Source: an uncultured Flavobacteriaceae bacterium
Lineage (GTDB): Bacteria > Bacteroidota > Bacteroidia > Flavobacteriales > Flavobacteriaceae
Length of the DNA: 64,000 nt
NCBI GenBank assembly: GCA_938084555.1
Contig: CALKFR010000008.1
Location: forward strand, 61,731 to 125,730
Direction of reading: 5' to 3'
Positions 28,968 through 37,258 of this stretch are shown here, in pieces (positions within the stretch are counted from its first letter, which is position 1; every line of letters begins with the position of its first letter). The notes under the pieces were generated by a model. It saw only the letters and a list, made by a program, of their open reading frames with translations. It made no database searches and was not told the origin of the DNA. A program made the position numbers and the translations under genes.

Positions 28968-29687
28968 ATGGAAATCAAAAAAAACCCAAAATCAAATCTA
29001 GAGAACTACAGTAAAATATTTATGCAACTGGGCTTAGTATTAGCTCTTTTCGTAACCTATGTAGCCATTGAAAAAAAGACATTTGATCGTCAGTTTGGTG
29101 ATTTAGGAGATGTGAATATGAATGCAGACATGGAGGAAGAAATTCCAATTACTGAACGTATTGAACCTGAAATTCCAAAAACTCCACCACCACCAACACC
29201 AGAAAAAATTGAAGTTGTTGAAGATGAAAAAGAAATCGAAGAAACAGTTATCGAGTCTACTGAAACTGACGAAAATGAAGCTGTAGAGGTTGAAGATATC
29301 GATGAAGTTGAAGAGGTGGAAGAGATGATTGAGGATGTGCCATTTACAATCATTGAAGATGTGCCTGTATTCCCAGGGTGTAAAGGAAATAAAACTGAAT
29401 TGAAAGCATGTTTTAATAAACAAATGCAAAAGCATTTTCAAAGAAAATTTAATGCAGATTTACCAAATGATTTAGGGATGTCTCCTGGAAAAAAGAGAAT
29501 TATAATGCTTTTCAAAATAGATAAAGTTGGAAACATTGTAGATATAAGAGCAAAAGCTCCACATCCAAGATTACAGAAAGAAGCTATCCGTATTATTAAG
29601 TTACTTCCTAAAATGAAACCAGGAAGACAAAGAGGAAAAGCTGTAGGTGTTAAATATACGTTACCAATGAGAATAGAAGTTGAATAA
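28968..29687 (+). CDS. TonB-family energy-transducing protein
   Basis: The 239-residue protein has a cytoplasmic N-terminus, one membrane helix (about 18-35, IFMQLGLVLALFVTYVAIEK), a periplasmic proline-rich hinge (IPKTPPPPTPEKIEV), a strongly acidic Glu/Asp segment (about 75-120) and a C-terminal TonB domain (about 150-239). It would transmit proton-motive force to outer-membrane receptors such as SusC-type proteins. ExbB/ExbD genes are not adjacent. Two cysteines in the C-terminal part (VFPGCKGNKTELKACF) recur in Bacteroidota relatives. Confidence 0.9.
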   Translation: MEIKKNPKSNLENYSKIFMQLGLVLALFVTYVAIEKKTFDRQFGDLGDVNMNADMEEEIPITERIEPEIPKTPPPPTPEKIEVVEDEKEIEETVIESTETDENEAVEVEDIDEVEEVEEMIEDVPFTIIEDVPVFPGCKGNKTELKACFNKQMQKHFQRKFNADLPNDLGMSPGKKRIIMLFKIDKVGNIVDIRAKAPHPRLQKEAIRIIKLLPKMKPGRQRGKAVGVKYTLPMRIEVE

Positions 29688-29708
29688 ATCTATACTAATA
29701 TAAATTTT

Positions 29709-29739
29709 AAAAACCCCAGCTTTTAGTTGGGGTTTTTTT
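29709..29739 (+). terminator. Rho-independent terminator after the TonB gene
   Basis: AACCCCA and TGGGGTT pair over a 9-base loop and are followed by a run of T. It closes the maeB/ruvA/sprA/gcvH/vanZ/tonB stretch. Confidence 0.88.
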
Positions 29740-29769
29740 GTATAATTGTTTAAATTTAAAAATAATATT

Positions 29770-30420
29770 ATGAGAACTATACTTTTTAATTCCTTAGTTG
29801 TTTTATTTTTAATTTCATGTACCAACAATGATTCTATAGACTTAACTATTTATAACCCAGACCTCTCAATCATTCAAAATCTAGACAATGGGGTATTACC
29901 ACTTGATATAGTAGCTGAATTGGGAGCTGCCTCTCTTCATGGCCTTCAATATGCCGGTGGTTACATTTTTCATGTTGATGAAACAGATGGTTCAGTTTTA
30001 ATTGCTACTGATTATTCGGAGGCAGGAATTACTGCATGGGGAGATATATTTGATCTAGACACCAATTCAATAATTGGTTCCGGGCTCACTAACACAGAAC
30101 TAATTGTTGCTGGTAATGCCAACGATAATTCTATTAATGGTGTAGAACATGATGGAGATTATGCTTTTAAAACAGTCTTGGATTTAGAGTATAATAATTT
30201 TGATGATTGGTTTATCCCTAGTAGAGATTCTATGCAAGCAATATATGATAATGTACATGTATTAGGTATGGGTGATTTTAATGAAGATCTAACCTATTGG
30301 ACTTCAACAAAAGTAGGATATTCACCTTATGTAATGAATTTTAGTATTGATTGGGGTGGTATTGCTTTACCCGGTCTTTGTACAAACTCAAATGGAATCA
30401 TGATTGTTAGAAAATTATAA
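29770..30420 (+). CDS. Small lipoprotein with a DUF1566-like domain
   Basis: From the ATG at 29770 the product is 216 residues: a lipoprotein signal (MRTILFNSLVVLFLISCTNN) and a domain that looks like DUF1566/Lcl, with GLQYAGGYIFHVDE, DDWFIPSRDSMQAIYDN and the hallmark TYWTST. Such domains occur in surface proteins of Bacteroidota and are often described as C-type-lectin-like. Only a single copy is present, so this is a minimal version. An in-frame ATG eight codons upstream lies just after the terminator and is less likely. Function unknown. Confidence 0.7.
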   Translation: MRTILFNSLVVLFLISCTNNDSIDLTIYNPDLSIIQNLDNGVLPLDIVAELGAASLHGLQYAGGYIFHVDETDGSVLIATDYSEAGITAWGDIFDLDTNSIIGSGLTNTELIVAGNANDNSINGVEHDGDYAFKTVLDLEYNNFDDWFIPSRDSMQAIYDNVHVLGMGDFNEDLTYWTSTKVGYSPYVMNFSIDWGGIALPGLCTNSNGIMIVRKL

Positions 30421-30500
30421 TTTATTTCATTGTTAATAATCTTTAGGATAAGATTTTAATTATAAATTGTACTTTCGAACTTTAAAAACATATTCATAAT

Positions 30501-31082
30501 ATGAAATCTTATTTTGCCCATGAAACATCTGTCATAGATTCAGATTGTGTTATTGGTATTGGAACTAAAATATGGCATTTCAGTCATGTAATGTCTAATT
30601 GTGTCATTGGAAAAGGATGTAATTTGGGTCAGAATGTTGTAGTCTCTCCAGAAGTAATTTTAGGAGACAACGTTAAAGTTCAAAATAACGTATCTATTTA
30701 CACTGGCGTTACCTGTGAAGATGATGTTTTTTTGGGACCTTCTATGGTTTTTACCAACATTATAAATCCAAGGAGTGCTATAAAAAGAAGAGAGCAGTAT
30801 TCTAATACCCTTGTAAAAAGAGGAGCAAGTATTGGAGCAAATGCAACCATTATTTGTGGAGTTAATATTGGAGAGTATGCATTTATTGGAGCTGGTGCAG
30901 TAGTTGTTAATGATGTTTTGCCCTATGCCTTAGTTGTTGGTAATCCTTCTAAGCAAATTGGTTGGATAAGTGAATATGGTCATAAACTTAATTTTAACGA
31001 ACATGGATATGCTGTTTGTTCAGAGAGTAAAGAAGAATATGAATTAAAAGATAATAAAGTTCAAAAAGTAGTTTCTACTTAA
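30501..31082 (+). CDS. Left-handed beta-helix N-acetyltransferase (WbpD/WlbB type)
   Basis: The 193-residue protein is made of hexapeptide repeats (VIGIGTKIWHFSHVMSNCVI, then IGKGCNLGQNVVV, LGDNVKVQNNVSIY, GASIGANATIICGVNIGEYA). It matches the family that acetylates UDP-2-acetamido-3-amino sugars for O-antigen or surface glycans: the KVQNNVSIYTGV and MVFTNIINPRSAIKRR segments and VVVNDVLPYALVVGNPSKQI at the end are typical. It usually sits with wbpA/B/E partners, but none is here, so it is an isolated cell-surface polysaccharide gene. Confidence 0.87.
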   Translation: MKSYFAHETSVIDSDCVIGIGTKIWHFSHVMSNCVIGKGCNLGQNVVVSPEVILGDNVKVQNNVSIYTGVTCEDDVFLGPSMVFTNIINPRSAIKRREQYSNTLVKRGASIGANATIICGVNIGEYAFIGAGAVVVNDVLPYALVVGNPSKQIGWISEYGHKLNFNEHGYAVCSESKEEYELKDNKVQKVVST

Positions 31083-31093
31083 ATAAATAAAAT

Positions 31094-31121
31094 AAAAAAA
31101 CCTCCTATGGAGGTTTTTTTA
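31094..31121. terminator. Bidirectional terminator
   Basis: A run of A, the perfect stem CCTCC/GGAGG around TAT, and a run of T. It can stop both the rightward acetyltransferase transcript and the leftward NTF2-like pair. Confidence 0.88.
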
Positions 31122-31141
31122 TTTTGGAAATACACTTTTAT

Positions 31142-31642
31142 TTAATCAAATTCTTTAGAGAGGTCAGCTGAATCATACCATTCCATATAGTGTGATAACT
31201 TTCCTTCATCATTGAATTGTAAAACAGCATACCATTTTAGCATGCTCTTTTTGCCATTGGAAGCAAAATTTGAAGTCCATGTCCCATAAACTCTTACATT
31301 TCCGTCAGGTAAATTATCCTCATCTAAAGCAGCAAAATATTGAGGGTTTGTAAGTTTTTTATTATCGAAATTCGACATGAAACCACGAAATGCTTTTTCC
31401 CATTCTGTCTTTGGAAGAGAATCCATCCCTACTGCTGGAGGAGACCATATAAAGTCATCACTCATATATTTATCTGAAAAGAATGCAGTTGAGTCATTTT
31501 GCATAAATGCATCTAGCCAAGCTTTAGTTGTTTCTGTATTTTTCTTAAAAACACTCATTTTTGAATCTACAGAACTCTGGTTGTTATCTTGACAACCAAC
31601 AAAAACTGTAAAAGCGAATACTACTACTAATAATTTTTTCAT
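31142..31642 (-). CDS. NTF2-like (SnoaL-fold) lipoprotein, copy 2 of a tandem pair
   Basis: The 166-residue protein has a lipoprotein signal (MKKLLVVVFAFTVFVGCQDN) and an NTF2-like cone fold of about 130 residues: TTKAWLDAFMQNDSTAFFSD at the start and VRVYGTWTSNFASNGKKSML and GKLSHYMEWYDSADL at the end. The fold hosts many enzymes and ligand-binding proteins and gives no specific function. It is the second gene after the related copy at 31662, 19 bases upstream, and the two likely share the promoter at 32208-32239. Confidence 0.8.
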   Translation of the reverse strand: MKKLLVVVFAFTVFVGCQDNNQSSVDSKMSVFKKNTETTKAWLDAFMQNDSTAFFSDKYMSDDFIWSPPAVGMDSLPKTEWEKAFRGFMSNFDNKKLTNPQYFAALDEDNLPDGNVRVYGTWTSNFASNGKKSMLKWYAVLQFNDEGKLSHYMEWYDSADLSKEFD

Positions 31643-31661
31643 TTTTTGATTATTTAATTAA

Positions 31662-32186
31662 TTATTTATTTAAATGTTGTTGAGAGAATCCTGTAACATC
31701 AAAATAATCCCAGAATTCATGAATTTTACCATCTTTATTAAAAAAGATGACAGCCATCCATTTATGGCTCACATCTATTCCTGATTCAGTATGTCTATGA
31801 TGCCAGTCTCCATAAACACGAATAACATCAGGGCTACTGCTTGCCTCCATTGATGAATATGTGCTTCCTGCAAAAAATCTAGTATTTTTTAATGCATGAT
31901 TTTCATAAGCTGCCATATACCCCTTCAAAGCTTCGCTTAAAGTTTCCTTTGAATCAAATTCACTCATATTAATTTTATCTGGACCACTCCATTTTAGTGA
32001 GTCTGCAAAAACACTCATAAATTGTTCATGATTTTCATCGGCAAATGCATCAATCATACTATTAAAATTGGCTACATTAGTCTCAAATTTCAATTGATCT
32101 TCAGAATTATTTTTCTCAGTAGATACCTGATTACAGGAAAATAGTAAAAAAATTAATAAATAAGATAATCTTCTTATTGTTGTCAT
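31662..32186 (-). CDS. NTF2-like (SnoaL-fold) lipoprotein, copy 1 of a tandem pair
   Basis: The 174-residue lipoprotein (signal LSYLLIFLLFSCNQ) is a paralogue of the downstream gene: both have an NTF2-like domain with matching landmarks, here FNSMIDAFADENHEQFMSVF, VIRVYGDWHHRHTESGID and GKIHEFWDYFDVTG. The copies are clearly diverged, so the duplication is not recent. Both would be anchored in a membrane and face the periplasm or surface. Substrate unknown. Confidence 0.8.
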   Translation of the reverse strand: MTTIRRLSYLLIFLLFSCNQVSTEKNNSEDQLKFETNVANFNSMIDAFADENHEQFMSVFADSLKWSGPDKINMSEFDSKETLSEALKGYMAAYENHALKNTRFFAGSTYSSMEASSSPDVIRVYGDWHHRHTESGIDVSHKWMAVIFFNKDGKIHEFWDYFDVTGFSQQHLNK

Positions 32187-32207
32187 AGTTAATAAATTTT
32201 AGTTTTT

Positions 32208-32239
32208 TAAAGATACTAATTTCTTAAAACAATATCAAA
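32208..32239 (-). promoter_or_regulatory. Promoter of the NTF2-like lipoprotein pair
   Basis: On the minus strand TTTG, exactly 20 bases, then TATCTTTA (7 of 8 to TAnnTTTG). The -7 box is 21 bases before the start codon at 32186. It is back-to-back with the azurin promoter. Confidence 0.6.
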
Positions 32240-32275
32240 TCACAACAAATCTTTAAACTTTTTAACCAAAGATAT

Positions 32276-32307
32276 TTTGTCTCTATGTTATGTATGTTGT
32301 ATTTTTG
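32276..32307 (+). promoter_or_regulatory. Promoter of the azurin gene
   Basis: TTTG at 32276-32279, a 20-base spacer, and TATTTTTG at 32300-32307 form a full-match Bacteroidota promoter 19 bases before the azurin ATG. Confidence 0.72.
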
Positions 32308-32326
32308 GAGTCTAAAGATTTAAATA

Positions 32327-32866
32327 ATGAAACACTTAATTATAGTTCTATTTGGGATATTATTTTTAATAAGCTGCGGAAAAGATGAAAAGGTAAAAAC
32401 AACGAAGAAGGTTGTCAAAGAAACTAGTGTAAATACTTCTATAAAAGAGAATAAGCCCAAAGAAAAATCTGCTGTAGAAATTGATGCAGAGGGTGTGGCT
32501 AATGTTACTATTTCATCTAATGATGGAATGAGGTTTGATGTTAGAAAAATTAAAGTAATTGCTGGTCAAAAAATAAGATTAACTTTAAATCATTCAGGTA
32601 AATTAGATAAAAAAATTATGGGTCATAATGTTGTTATTTTAAAGAGTGGAGTTAAAGCCTCTTCATTTGCAGTAAAAGCAGCTTCATCAAAAAGTAATGA
32701 CTATATCCCTGAGGGAACCACTGATGTTATTGCTCATACTAAAATGATTGGCGGTGGAGAGTCTACAATGATTGAGTTTATAGCCCCTGAAAAAGGAGTC
32801 TACGATTATATTTGCAGTTTCCCTGGCCATTTTGCTATGATGAAGGGAAAATTAATTGTTGAATAA
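32327..32866 (+). CDS. Azurin-family blue copper lipoprotein
   Basis: The 179-residue protein has a lipoprotein signal (IIVLFGILFLISCGKDEK), a Lys-rich spacer (about 20-55) and an azurin domain. The type 1 copper ligands fall at the expected spacing: H100 in GHNVVIL, then C163, H168 and M172 in CSFPGHFAMM. It would carry single electrons in the periplasm, anchored to a membrane. It is convergent with the DUF1080 gene of the GMC oxidoreductase group, so it could accept electrons from that enzyme; that link is inference. Confidence 0.93.
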   Translation: MKHLIIVLFGILFLISCGKDEKVKTTKKVVKETSVNTSIKENKPKEKSAVEIDAEGVANVTISSNDGMRFDVRKIKVIAGQKIRLTLNHSGKLDKKIMGHNVVILKSGVKASSFAVKAASSKSNDYIPEGTTDVIAHTKMIGGGESTMIEFIAPEKGVYDYICSFPGHFAMMKGKLIVE

Positions 32867-32881
32867 ATTTTCAATTAATTT

Positions 32882-33688
32882 TTACAGTTCTAATATTTGA
32901 ATGTTTTTAAATTCTATGGGATGGCTTTCACTTTGTAATGAAATGTAGCCTCCTTTTAGCTCTTGCCCGTCTCTATTTTGAATTTCTTTTGAGGTAGTAT
33001 CTAAATATTCACCACCTACAGTTGGTTTTGAATAATTAATAACAGTTTTCCCATCTATAAAATGGGTAATAGAATCTTTATTTACATATACCTCTACCTC
33101 AATCCACTCTTCTCCGTAATAGGTTTTACATTCTGCCACAATACAATGTTCTGTGATTTTTTCACCATTCATCATCACATGAGTACCAGGAGTACACAAA
33201 TTTCCTGAAGGTCTAGGTTCACCCGCAGAAACACCTCCAAGTAGTTGAACTTCAATAGACATTGGGAAGCCTTGTTTTAGGAGCATGGTCTCTGGTGCTT
33301 GACTATGAATCATGATACCACTATTTTTCCTCGCCCAAGCCTCACCACCAGCAATTTGTTCTCCAATAAATCTATATTGTAATTTTAATCTATAATTAGT
33401 GAATGGAGTTTTATAAAATAAATGACCAAATTCATCTGTAAAATTATCATATTGATCATAAGACACTTTTATACTCCCATTTTCAACTCTAAAAGTGTTT
33501 AGATGGTTGTCATTTAATTTGTAGCCATTAATTTTTACGATCCAATCATCTAAATTTTTACCATTGAATAAGGATTTCCAATTTTCCTCTGAATTAATAT
33601 CACTTTTAATTTTAGTTGAGGTACTTTTTTTACACCCATAAGAAGTGCTTAAAATAATTAAAGCGACGGTATAAAATAAATACTTCAT
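32882..33688 (-). CDS. DUF1080 (3-keto-disaccharide hydrolase-like) lipoprotein
   Basis: From the ATG at 33688 the product is 268 residues: a lipoprotein signal (YTVALIILSTSYGCKK) and a concanavalin-like beta-sandwich of the DUF1080 family (WKSLFNGKNLDDWIVKINGY; EAWARKNSGIMIHSQ; IEVQLLGG). Some members cleave 3-keto-glycosides by hydrolysis or elimination. The longer frame starting at 33742 would overlap the upstream gene and lose the signal peptide. It is the third gene of a leftward operon after the GMC oxidoreductase and its small subunit, 5 bases after the latter. Confidence 0.88.
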   Translation of the reverse strand: MKYLFYTVALIILSTSYGCKKSTSTKIKSDINSEENWKSLFNGKNLDDWIVKINGYKLNDNHLNTFRVENGSIKVSYDQYDNFTDEFGHLFYKTPFTNYRLKLQYRFIGEQIAGGEAWARKNSGIMIHSQAPETMLLKQGFPMSIEVQLLGGVSAGEPRPSGNLCTPGTHVMMNGEKITEHCIVAECKTYYGEEWIEVEVYVNKDSITHFIDGKTVINYSKPTVGGEYLDTTSKEIQNRDGQELKGGYISLQSESHPIEFKNIQILEL

Positions 33689-33693
33689 AGGAG

Positions 33694-34293
33694 TTATAGT
33701 GAATAAGATTTTCCTCCAGTTAATTCTTGTAGATCTCCACAATAGTAGGCAGTTGGGATAGGATCATAAGCTAAAATGTTTTCACCAACCTCTTCTGAGT
33801 TTTTATATGCATTGATAGTCATCCATTTTAACTGATTTAAAAATTCAGATGATGTCATACTCAGAGCTTCCGGATTTGCTTTACGTTCAGGATCTACCTC
33901 ATTATTTAAAAACATATGTTCATCTAACAAGGTTTTATAATTCTCTGTAGAAACATTACTAATATTAGATTCAGAATTTGGCTTTAGTATTGTAATTATT
34001 TTGTTAAAAGCAGCTCTAGTTATTTTTTGATCTTTAGGTTTTAAAACTTCAAGAATATAGCTATCAATAAATTGAGGAACTCCTACCTCTGTTGCAGCTG
34101 GAGTTGTAGCTGTTTTAGGAATAAAAATGTCTACTAAATTTGTTAGTATTGTTTTTTCATCAGAAGTTAGATAGCTAGGTGTCCATGTTTCAGTATTTCC
34201 AGTACAACTTTGTAACATGCTAAAAAAACTGGGTGAAATGGCAGCAAAACCAGCGGCAAGTCCTATATTTTTTATTGCGTCTCTTCGTTTCAT
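33694..34293 (-). CDS. Gluconate 2-dehydrogenase subunit 3-like small subunit
   Basis: The 199-residue protein begins MKRRDAIKNIGLAAGFAAIS, a Tat-like signal with a twin arginine, followed by LQSC, which could be a lipobox. The rest fits the gluconate 2-dehydrogenase subunit 3 family, the small chaperone-like subunit needed for export of GMC flavoprotein dehydrogenases: LTSDEKTILTNLVDIFIPKT and GVPQFIDSYILEVL. It starts 11 bases after the GMC gene and would carry that enzyme across the inner membrane by a shared Tat signal. Confidence 0.87.
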   Translation of the reverse strand: MKRRDAIKNIGLAAGFAAISPSFFSMLQSCTGNTETWTPSYLTSDEKTILTNLVDIFIPKTATTPAATEVGVPQFIDSYILEVLKPKDQKITRAAFNKIITILKPNSESNISNVSTENYKTLLDEHMFLNNEVDPERKANPEALSMTSSEFLNQLKWMTINAYKNSEEVGENILAYDPIPTAYYCGDLQELTGGKSYSL

Positions 34294-34304
34294 ATGTCTA
34301 TCAA

Positions 34305-36026
34305 TTAAGCGTTCTTTTTAAAGTTTTTGGCTGCATGATTTGCAGCTCTGGCTGTAAAAGCCATGTAGGTTAAAGAAGGGTTTTGACAGCCTGAGGAAGT
34401 CATAAAAGACCCGTCGGTTACATATACATTGGTACAAGCATGTATTTGATTGTATTTGTTTAAAACAGATGTTTTGGGGTCTTTGCCCATTCTGGCAGTT
34501 CCCATTTCATGAATACCTAATCCCATCGCCCTAGAAGTTTCATGATCATACCCTTTTACATTTTTATATCCTGCTGCTTTTAGCATTTCAATGGCTTGCT
34601 CTTTCATATCTTCTCTCATTTTCAATTCATTTTCACCAAAATCTGCATCAAAAGTTACTGTAGGTAATCCCCACTCGTCTTTTTTATCATAGTCTAAGTA
34701 CATTCTATTACTATGGTCTGGTAACGTTTCACCAAAAGCTAATAAATTAACATTCCATTCTCCTGGTTTTAGTATAGCCTCAGCTAACTTTGGGCCATAT
34801 TTTAATTCAGCAACTAATTCAGAGGCATCACTTCTACTTGCACCCCCCTGATATCCATATCCTCTAATGAAATTTTTCATCTTTGTTTTTTTATCAACAT
34901 TTCTAAATCTAGGAATGTAAATGCCATTGGGTCTTCTCCCTTTTACGTATTTGTCATCATACCCTTCTGCTATTGCAGAAGCTCCAACTTGAAAATGGTG
35001 ATCCATAATATTATGCCCTATTTCACCACTATCATTTCCTAGGCCATTAGGAAATCTTTCAGACTTTGATTGTAATAAAATAGAAGCTGAGGCAATAGCT
35101 GATGCACATAAAAAAATAATTTTTGCATAGTAGACATGGCTTTCTTTAGTTTCTGCATCAATAACTCTAACACCTGTAGCTTGTTTTGTTGTATCATCAT
35201 AGATGACTTCATGAACAATAGAATTGGGTCTTAGTGTCATATTGCCAGTAGCCTCTGCTGCTGGAAGAGTTGAGGAGTTGCTACTAAAATAAGCTCCATA
35301 AGGGCATCCTCTCATACATCTGCTTCTGTATTGGCAAGTACCTCTTCCCAAACCTTCTTTGGTTCCTTCTGTGATATGAGCTGTTCTTCCAATAGTTAAT
35401 AATCTGTTGTCGTCAAACTTTTCTGAAATCTTATTTTGTAAATGTTCTTCAACACAATTTAATTCCATTGGCTTAAGAAGCTTCTGATCTGGAAAATGTT
35501 TTAGCCCTAAATTCTGTCCACTAACCCCAATATATTCTTCAACTTTATCATACCATGGCTCTATATCTTTATAACGAACAGGCCAATCAACGGCAACACC
35601 ATCTTTTTTATTAGCTTCAAAGTCTAAATCACTCAACCTATAACTTTGCCTTCCCCACATCAAAGAACGTCCGCCAACATGATACCCTCTCATCCAATCA
35701 AATCTTCTATCTTCGTTATATGGATGTTTTACATCATCTACAAAAAAGTGTTCTCTTGCCGGATGAGAGGTATATCCAGTTCTATGTTGTTTTGGCTTAC
35801 GATCAATTATTTCTTGAGTTGTTTCTCCGCCATTGGGTAAATCCCAAGGGTCAAGGTGTGCAGTTGTATAATCTTCGATATGTTTTACCATTCTTCCTCG
35901 TTCTAGGACCAAAGTTTTTAAGCCTTGTTCACAAAGTTCTTTTGCTGCCCAACCTCCAGAAATACCTGTTCCTACCACTATAGCATCAAATTGGGCATTG
36001 TCTGTTTTTGCCATGTTATTATTCAT
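34305..36026 (-). CDS. GMC-family FAD-dependent sugar oxidoreductase (glucoside 3-dehydrogenase-like)
   Basis: The 573-residue flavoprotein has an N-terminal dinucleotide fold (AIVVGTGISGGWAAKELCEQ), the GMC signature GGRSLMWGRQ, and a C-terminal domain with MGLGIHEMGTARMGKDP and DGSFMTSSGCQNPSLTYMAF (catalytic His and Asn). Three cysteines C231, C237 and C241 in CQYRSRCMRGC resemble the iron-sulfur site of membrane FAD dehydrogenases such as glucose or glucoside 3-dehydrogenase. It has no signal of its own and likely leaves with its small subunit. The neighbours suggest oxidation of glycosides at C3; the exact substrate is unknown. A second ATG lies four codons in. Confidence 0.88.
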   Translation of the reverse strand: MNNNMAKTDNAQFDAIVVGTGISGGWAAKELCEQGLKTLVLERGRMVKHIEDYTTAHLDPWDLPNGGETTQEIIDRKPKQHRTGYTSHPAREHFFVDDVKHPYNEDRRFDWMRGYHVGGRSLMWGRQSYRLSDLDFEANKKDGVAVDWPVRYKDIEPWYDKVEEYIGVSGQNLGLKHFPDQKLLKPMELNCVEEHLQNKISEKFDDNRLLTIGRTAHITEGTKEGLGRGTCQYRSRCMRGCPYGAYFSSNSSTLPAAEATGNMTLRPNSIVHEVIYDDTTKQATGVRVIDAETKESHVYYAKIIFLCASAIASASILLQSKSERFPNGLGNDSGEIGHNIMDHHFQVGASAIAEGYDDKYVKGRRPNGIYIPRFRNVDKKTKMKNFIRGYGYQGGASRSDASELVAELKYGPKLAEAILKPGEWNVNLLAFGETLPDHSNRMYLDYDKKDEWGLPTVTFDADFGENELKMREDMKEQAIEMLKAAGYKNVKGYDHETSRAMGLGIHEMGTARMGKDPKTSVLNKYNQIHACTNVYVTDGSFMTSSGCQNPSLTYMAFTARAANHAAKNFKKNA

Positions 36027-36141
36027 TAATTATAATTTTTGAAACTTTTTATTATGATATTGTGAAATATAATACTATAAAATTGCATATTTCTAAGCCA
36101 AATTAATTAATTTGCAAGCGTATTATGTTCAAAATTTTTCA

Positions 36142-37161
36142 GTGAAAATAAATATACAAAATATATTACCATTTAAGGAAGATGGGATAGAATATTATGC
36201 AGACACCTGTCTGCCTTTAGTTGACGCTGTTAGTAGAAAAAAATTAAAATTTAATGCTTTAGCAAGGCATACTTATCCTGGGAAAAGACTGTCGGAAGAT
36301 ACAGTAGGATTAAATAGTATTGGGTATTGGGATGCCAACGAGCCTCAAGACTGGGGGTTAGATTGGCACAGAAATGAAGGTATAGAAATCCACTTTTTAG
36401 AATCGGGTTCTATGCCATATTCACAGGAGAGTCAAGAGTTGGAGTTATTGCCTAATAATTTAACAATTACGAGGCCTTGGGAAGTCCATAAAGTTGGTAA
36501 TCCTGTTATTGGGATGGGAAAATTTTATTGGATAATATTAGATTTGAATGTTAGAAGACCCCATCAAAATTGGTCATGGCCAGAATGGATAGTATTAGCT
36601 CCTAATGATCTTGAAAAACTAACAAATATCTTACGACAAAATGAAAAGGTTTGTTGGAAAGCAGATAAACGAATTTTAGATTGTTTTCAAAAAATTGGCA
36701 AGGCTGTAGACACAGATAATGATGGTAGTAATGCTTCAAAAATAAGATTATTAGTAAATAATTTATTACTTCTTCTTCTCGACTTGTTGGTTGTTGAAGA
36801 GGTGAAATTGGATGAAAAACTAATGAACAGTTCTAGAAGTGTTCAGTTATTTTTAAAAGAGTTAGATGTAAATTTATCTGAAAGTTGGACTGTTGAAAAA
36901 ATGGCTAAATCATCTGGAGTTGGTCTAACACGATTTACGTTTCACTGTAAGCAATTAACAAATTTAACACCGATGAAATATCTGATGTTAAAAAGATTAG
37001 AAATGTCTAAAAAAATCTTATTAGATCAATCCGAAATGAATATCTCTGACATAGCTTATTTGTGTGGGTTTTCTACTAGTCAATATTTTGCTACTATGTT
37101 TAAAAAACATGAAAAATGTACCCCTTTGGAGTTCAGAAAAAGTGCTTTAAACTATGTGTAA
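36142..37161 (+). CDS. AraC-family transcriptional regulator
   Basis: The last 100 residues are an AraC DNA-binding domain with two helix-turn-helix motifs (WTVEKMAKSSGVGLTRFTFH and DIAYLCGFSTSQYFATMFKK). The N-terminal part is a cupin-like sensor (LARHTYPGKRLSEDTVG, LDWHRNEGIEIHFLESGSMP). I place the start at the GTG at 36142 (KINIQNILPF follows); a TTG at 36112 would add ten residues. It sits between the leftward GMC operon and the rightward isomerase-oxidoreductase run, so it probably controls one or both in response to a sugar. Confidence 0.87.
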   Translation: MKINIQNILPFKEDGIEYYADTCLPLVDAVSRKKLKFNALARHTYPGKRLSEDTVGLNSIGYWDANEPQDWGLDWHRNEGIEIHFLESGSMPYSQESQELELLPNNLTITRPWEVHKVGNPVIGMGKFYWIILDLNVRRPHQNWSWPEWIVLAPNDLEKLTNILRQNEKVCWKADKRILDCFQKIGKAVDTDNDGSNASKIRLLVNNLLLLLLDLLVVEEVKLDEKLMNSSRSVQLFLKELDVNLSESWTVEKMAKSSGVGLTRFTFHCKQLTNLTPMKYLMLKRLEMSKKILLDQSEMNISDIAYLCGFSTSQYFATMFKKHEKCTPLEFRKSALNYV

Positions 37162-37177
37162 AATTTGTATAAAATTT

Positions 37178-37197
37178 TTCACTGAACAATTATACAC
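37178..37197 (+). promoter_or_regulatory. Putative shared regulatory motif, copy A
   Basis: A 20-base sequence starting TTCACTGAA and ending AATTATACAC lies 61 bases before the isomerase gene at 37259. It matches 18 of 20 bases with a sequence in the same relative place before the alpha-glucosidase gene (60381-60400). Its role is inferred from position only; AT-rich chance similarity is possible. Confidence 0.3.
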
Positions 37198-37258
37198 ATA
37201 ATTTCAAGGTCTATGTTATACTTTCAACTTTGAAAAAGAACATAATAATAGAAAAAAT

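Noticed and set aside
29090..29441. Open frames on the minus strand opposite the TonB gene, encoding Ser/Thr-rich or Phe-rich proteins
   Set aside because: They mirror the acidic Glu/Asp-rich stretch of the TonB protein and have no promoter or family resemblance.
36112..36141. TTG at 36112 as the start of the AraC regulator
   Set aside because: It would add ten residues before the conserved INILPF start, using a weaker codon than the in-frame GTG at 36142. It cannot be excluded.
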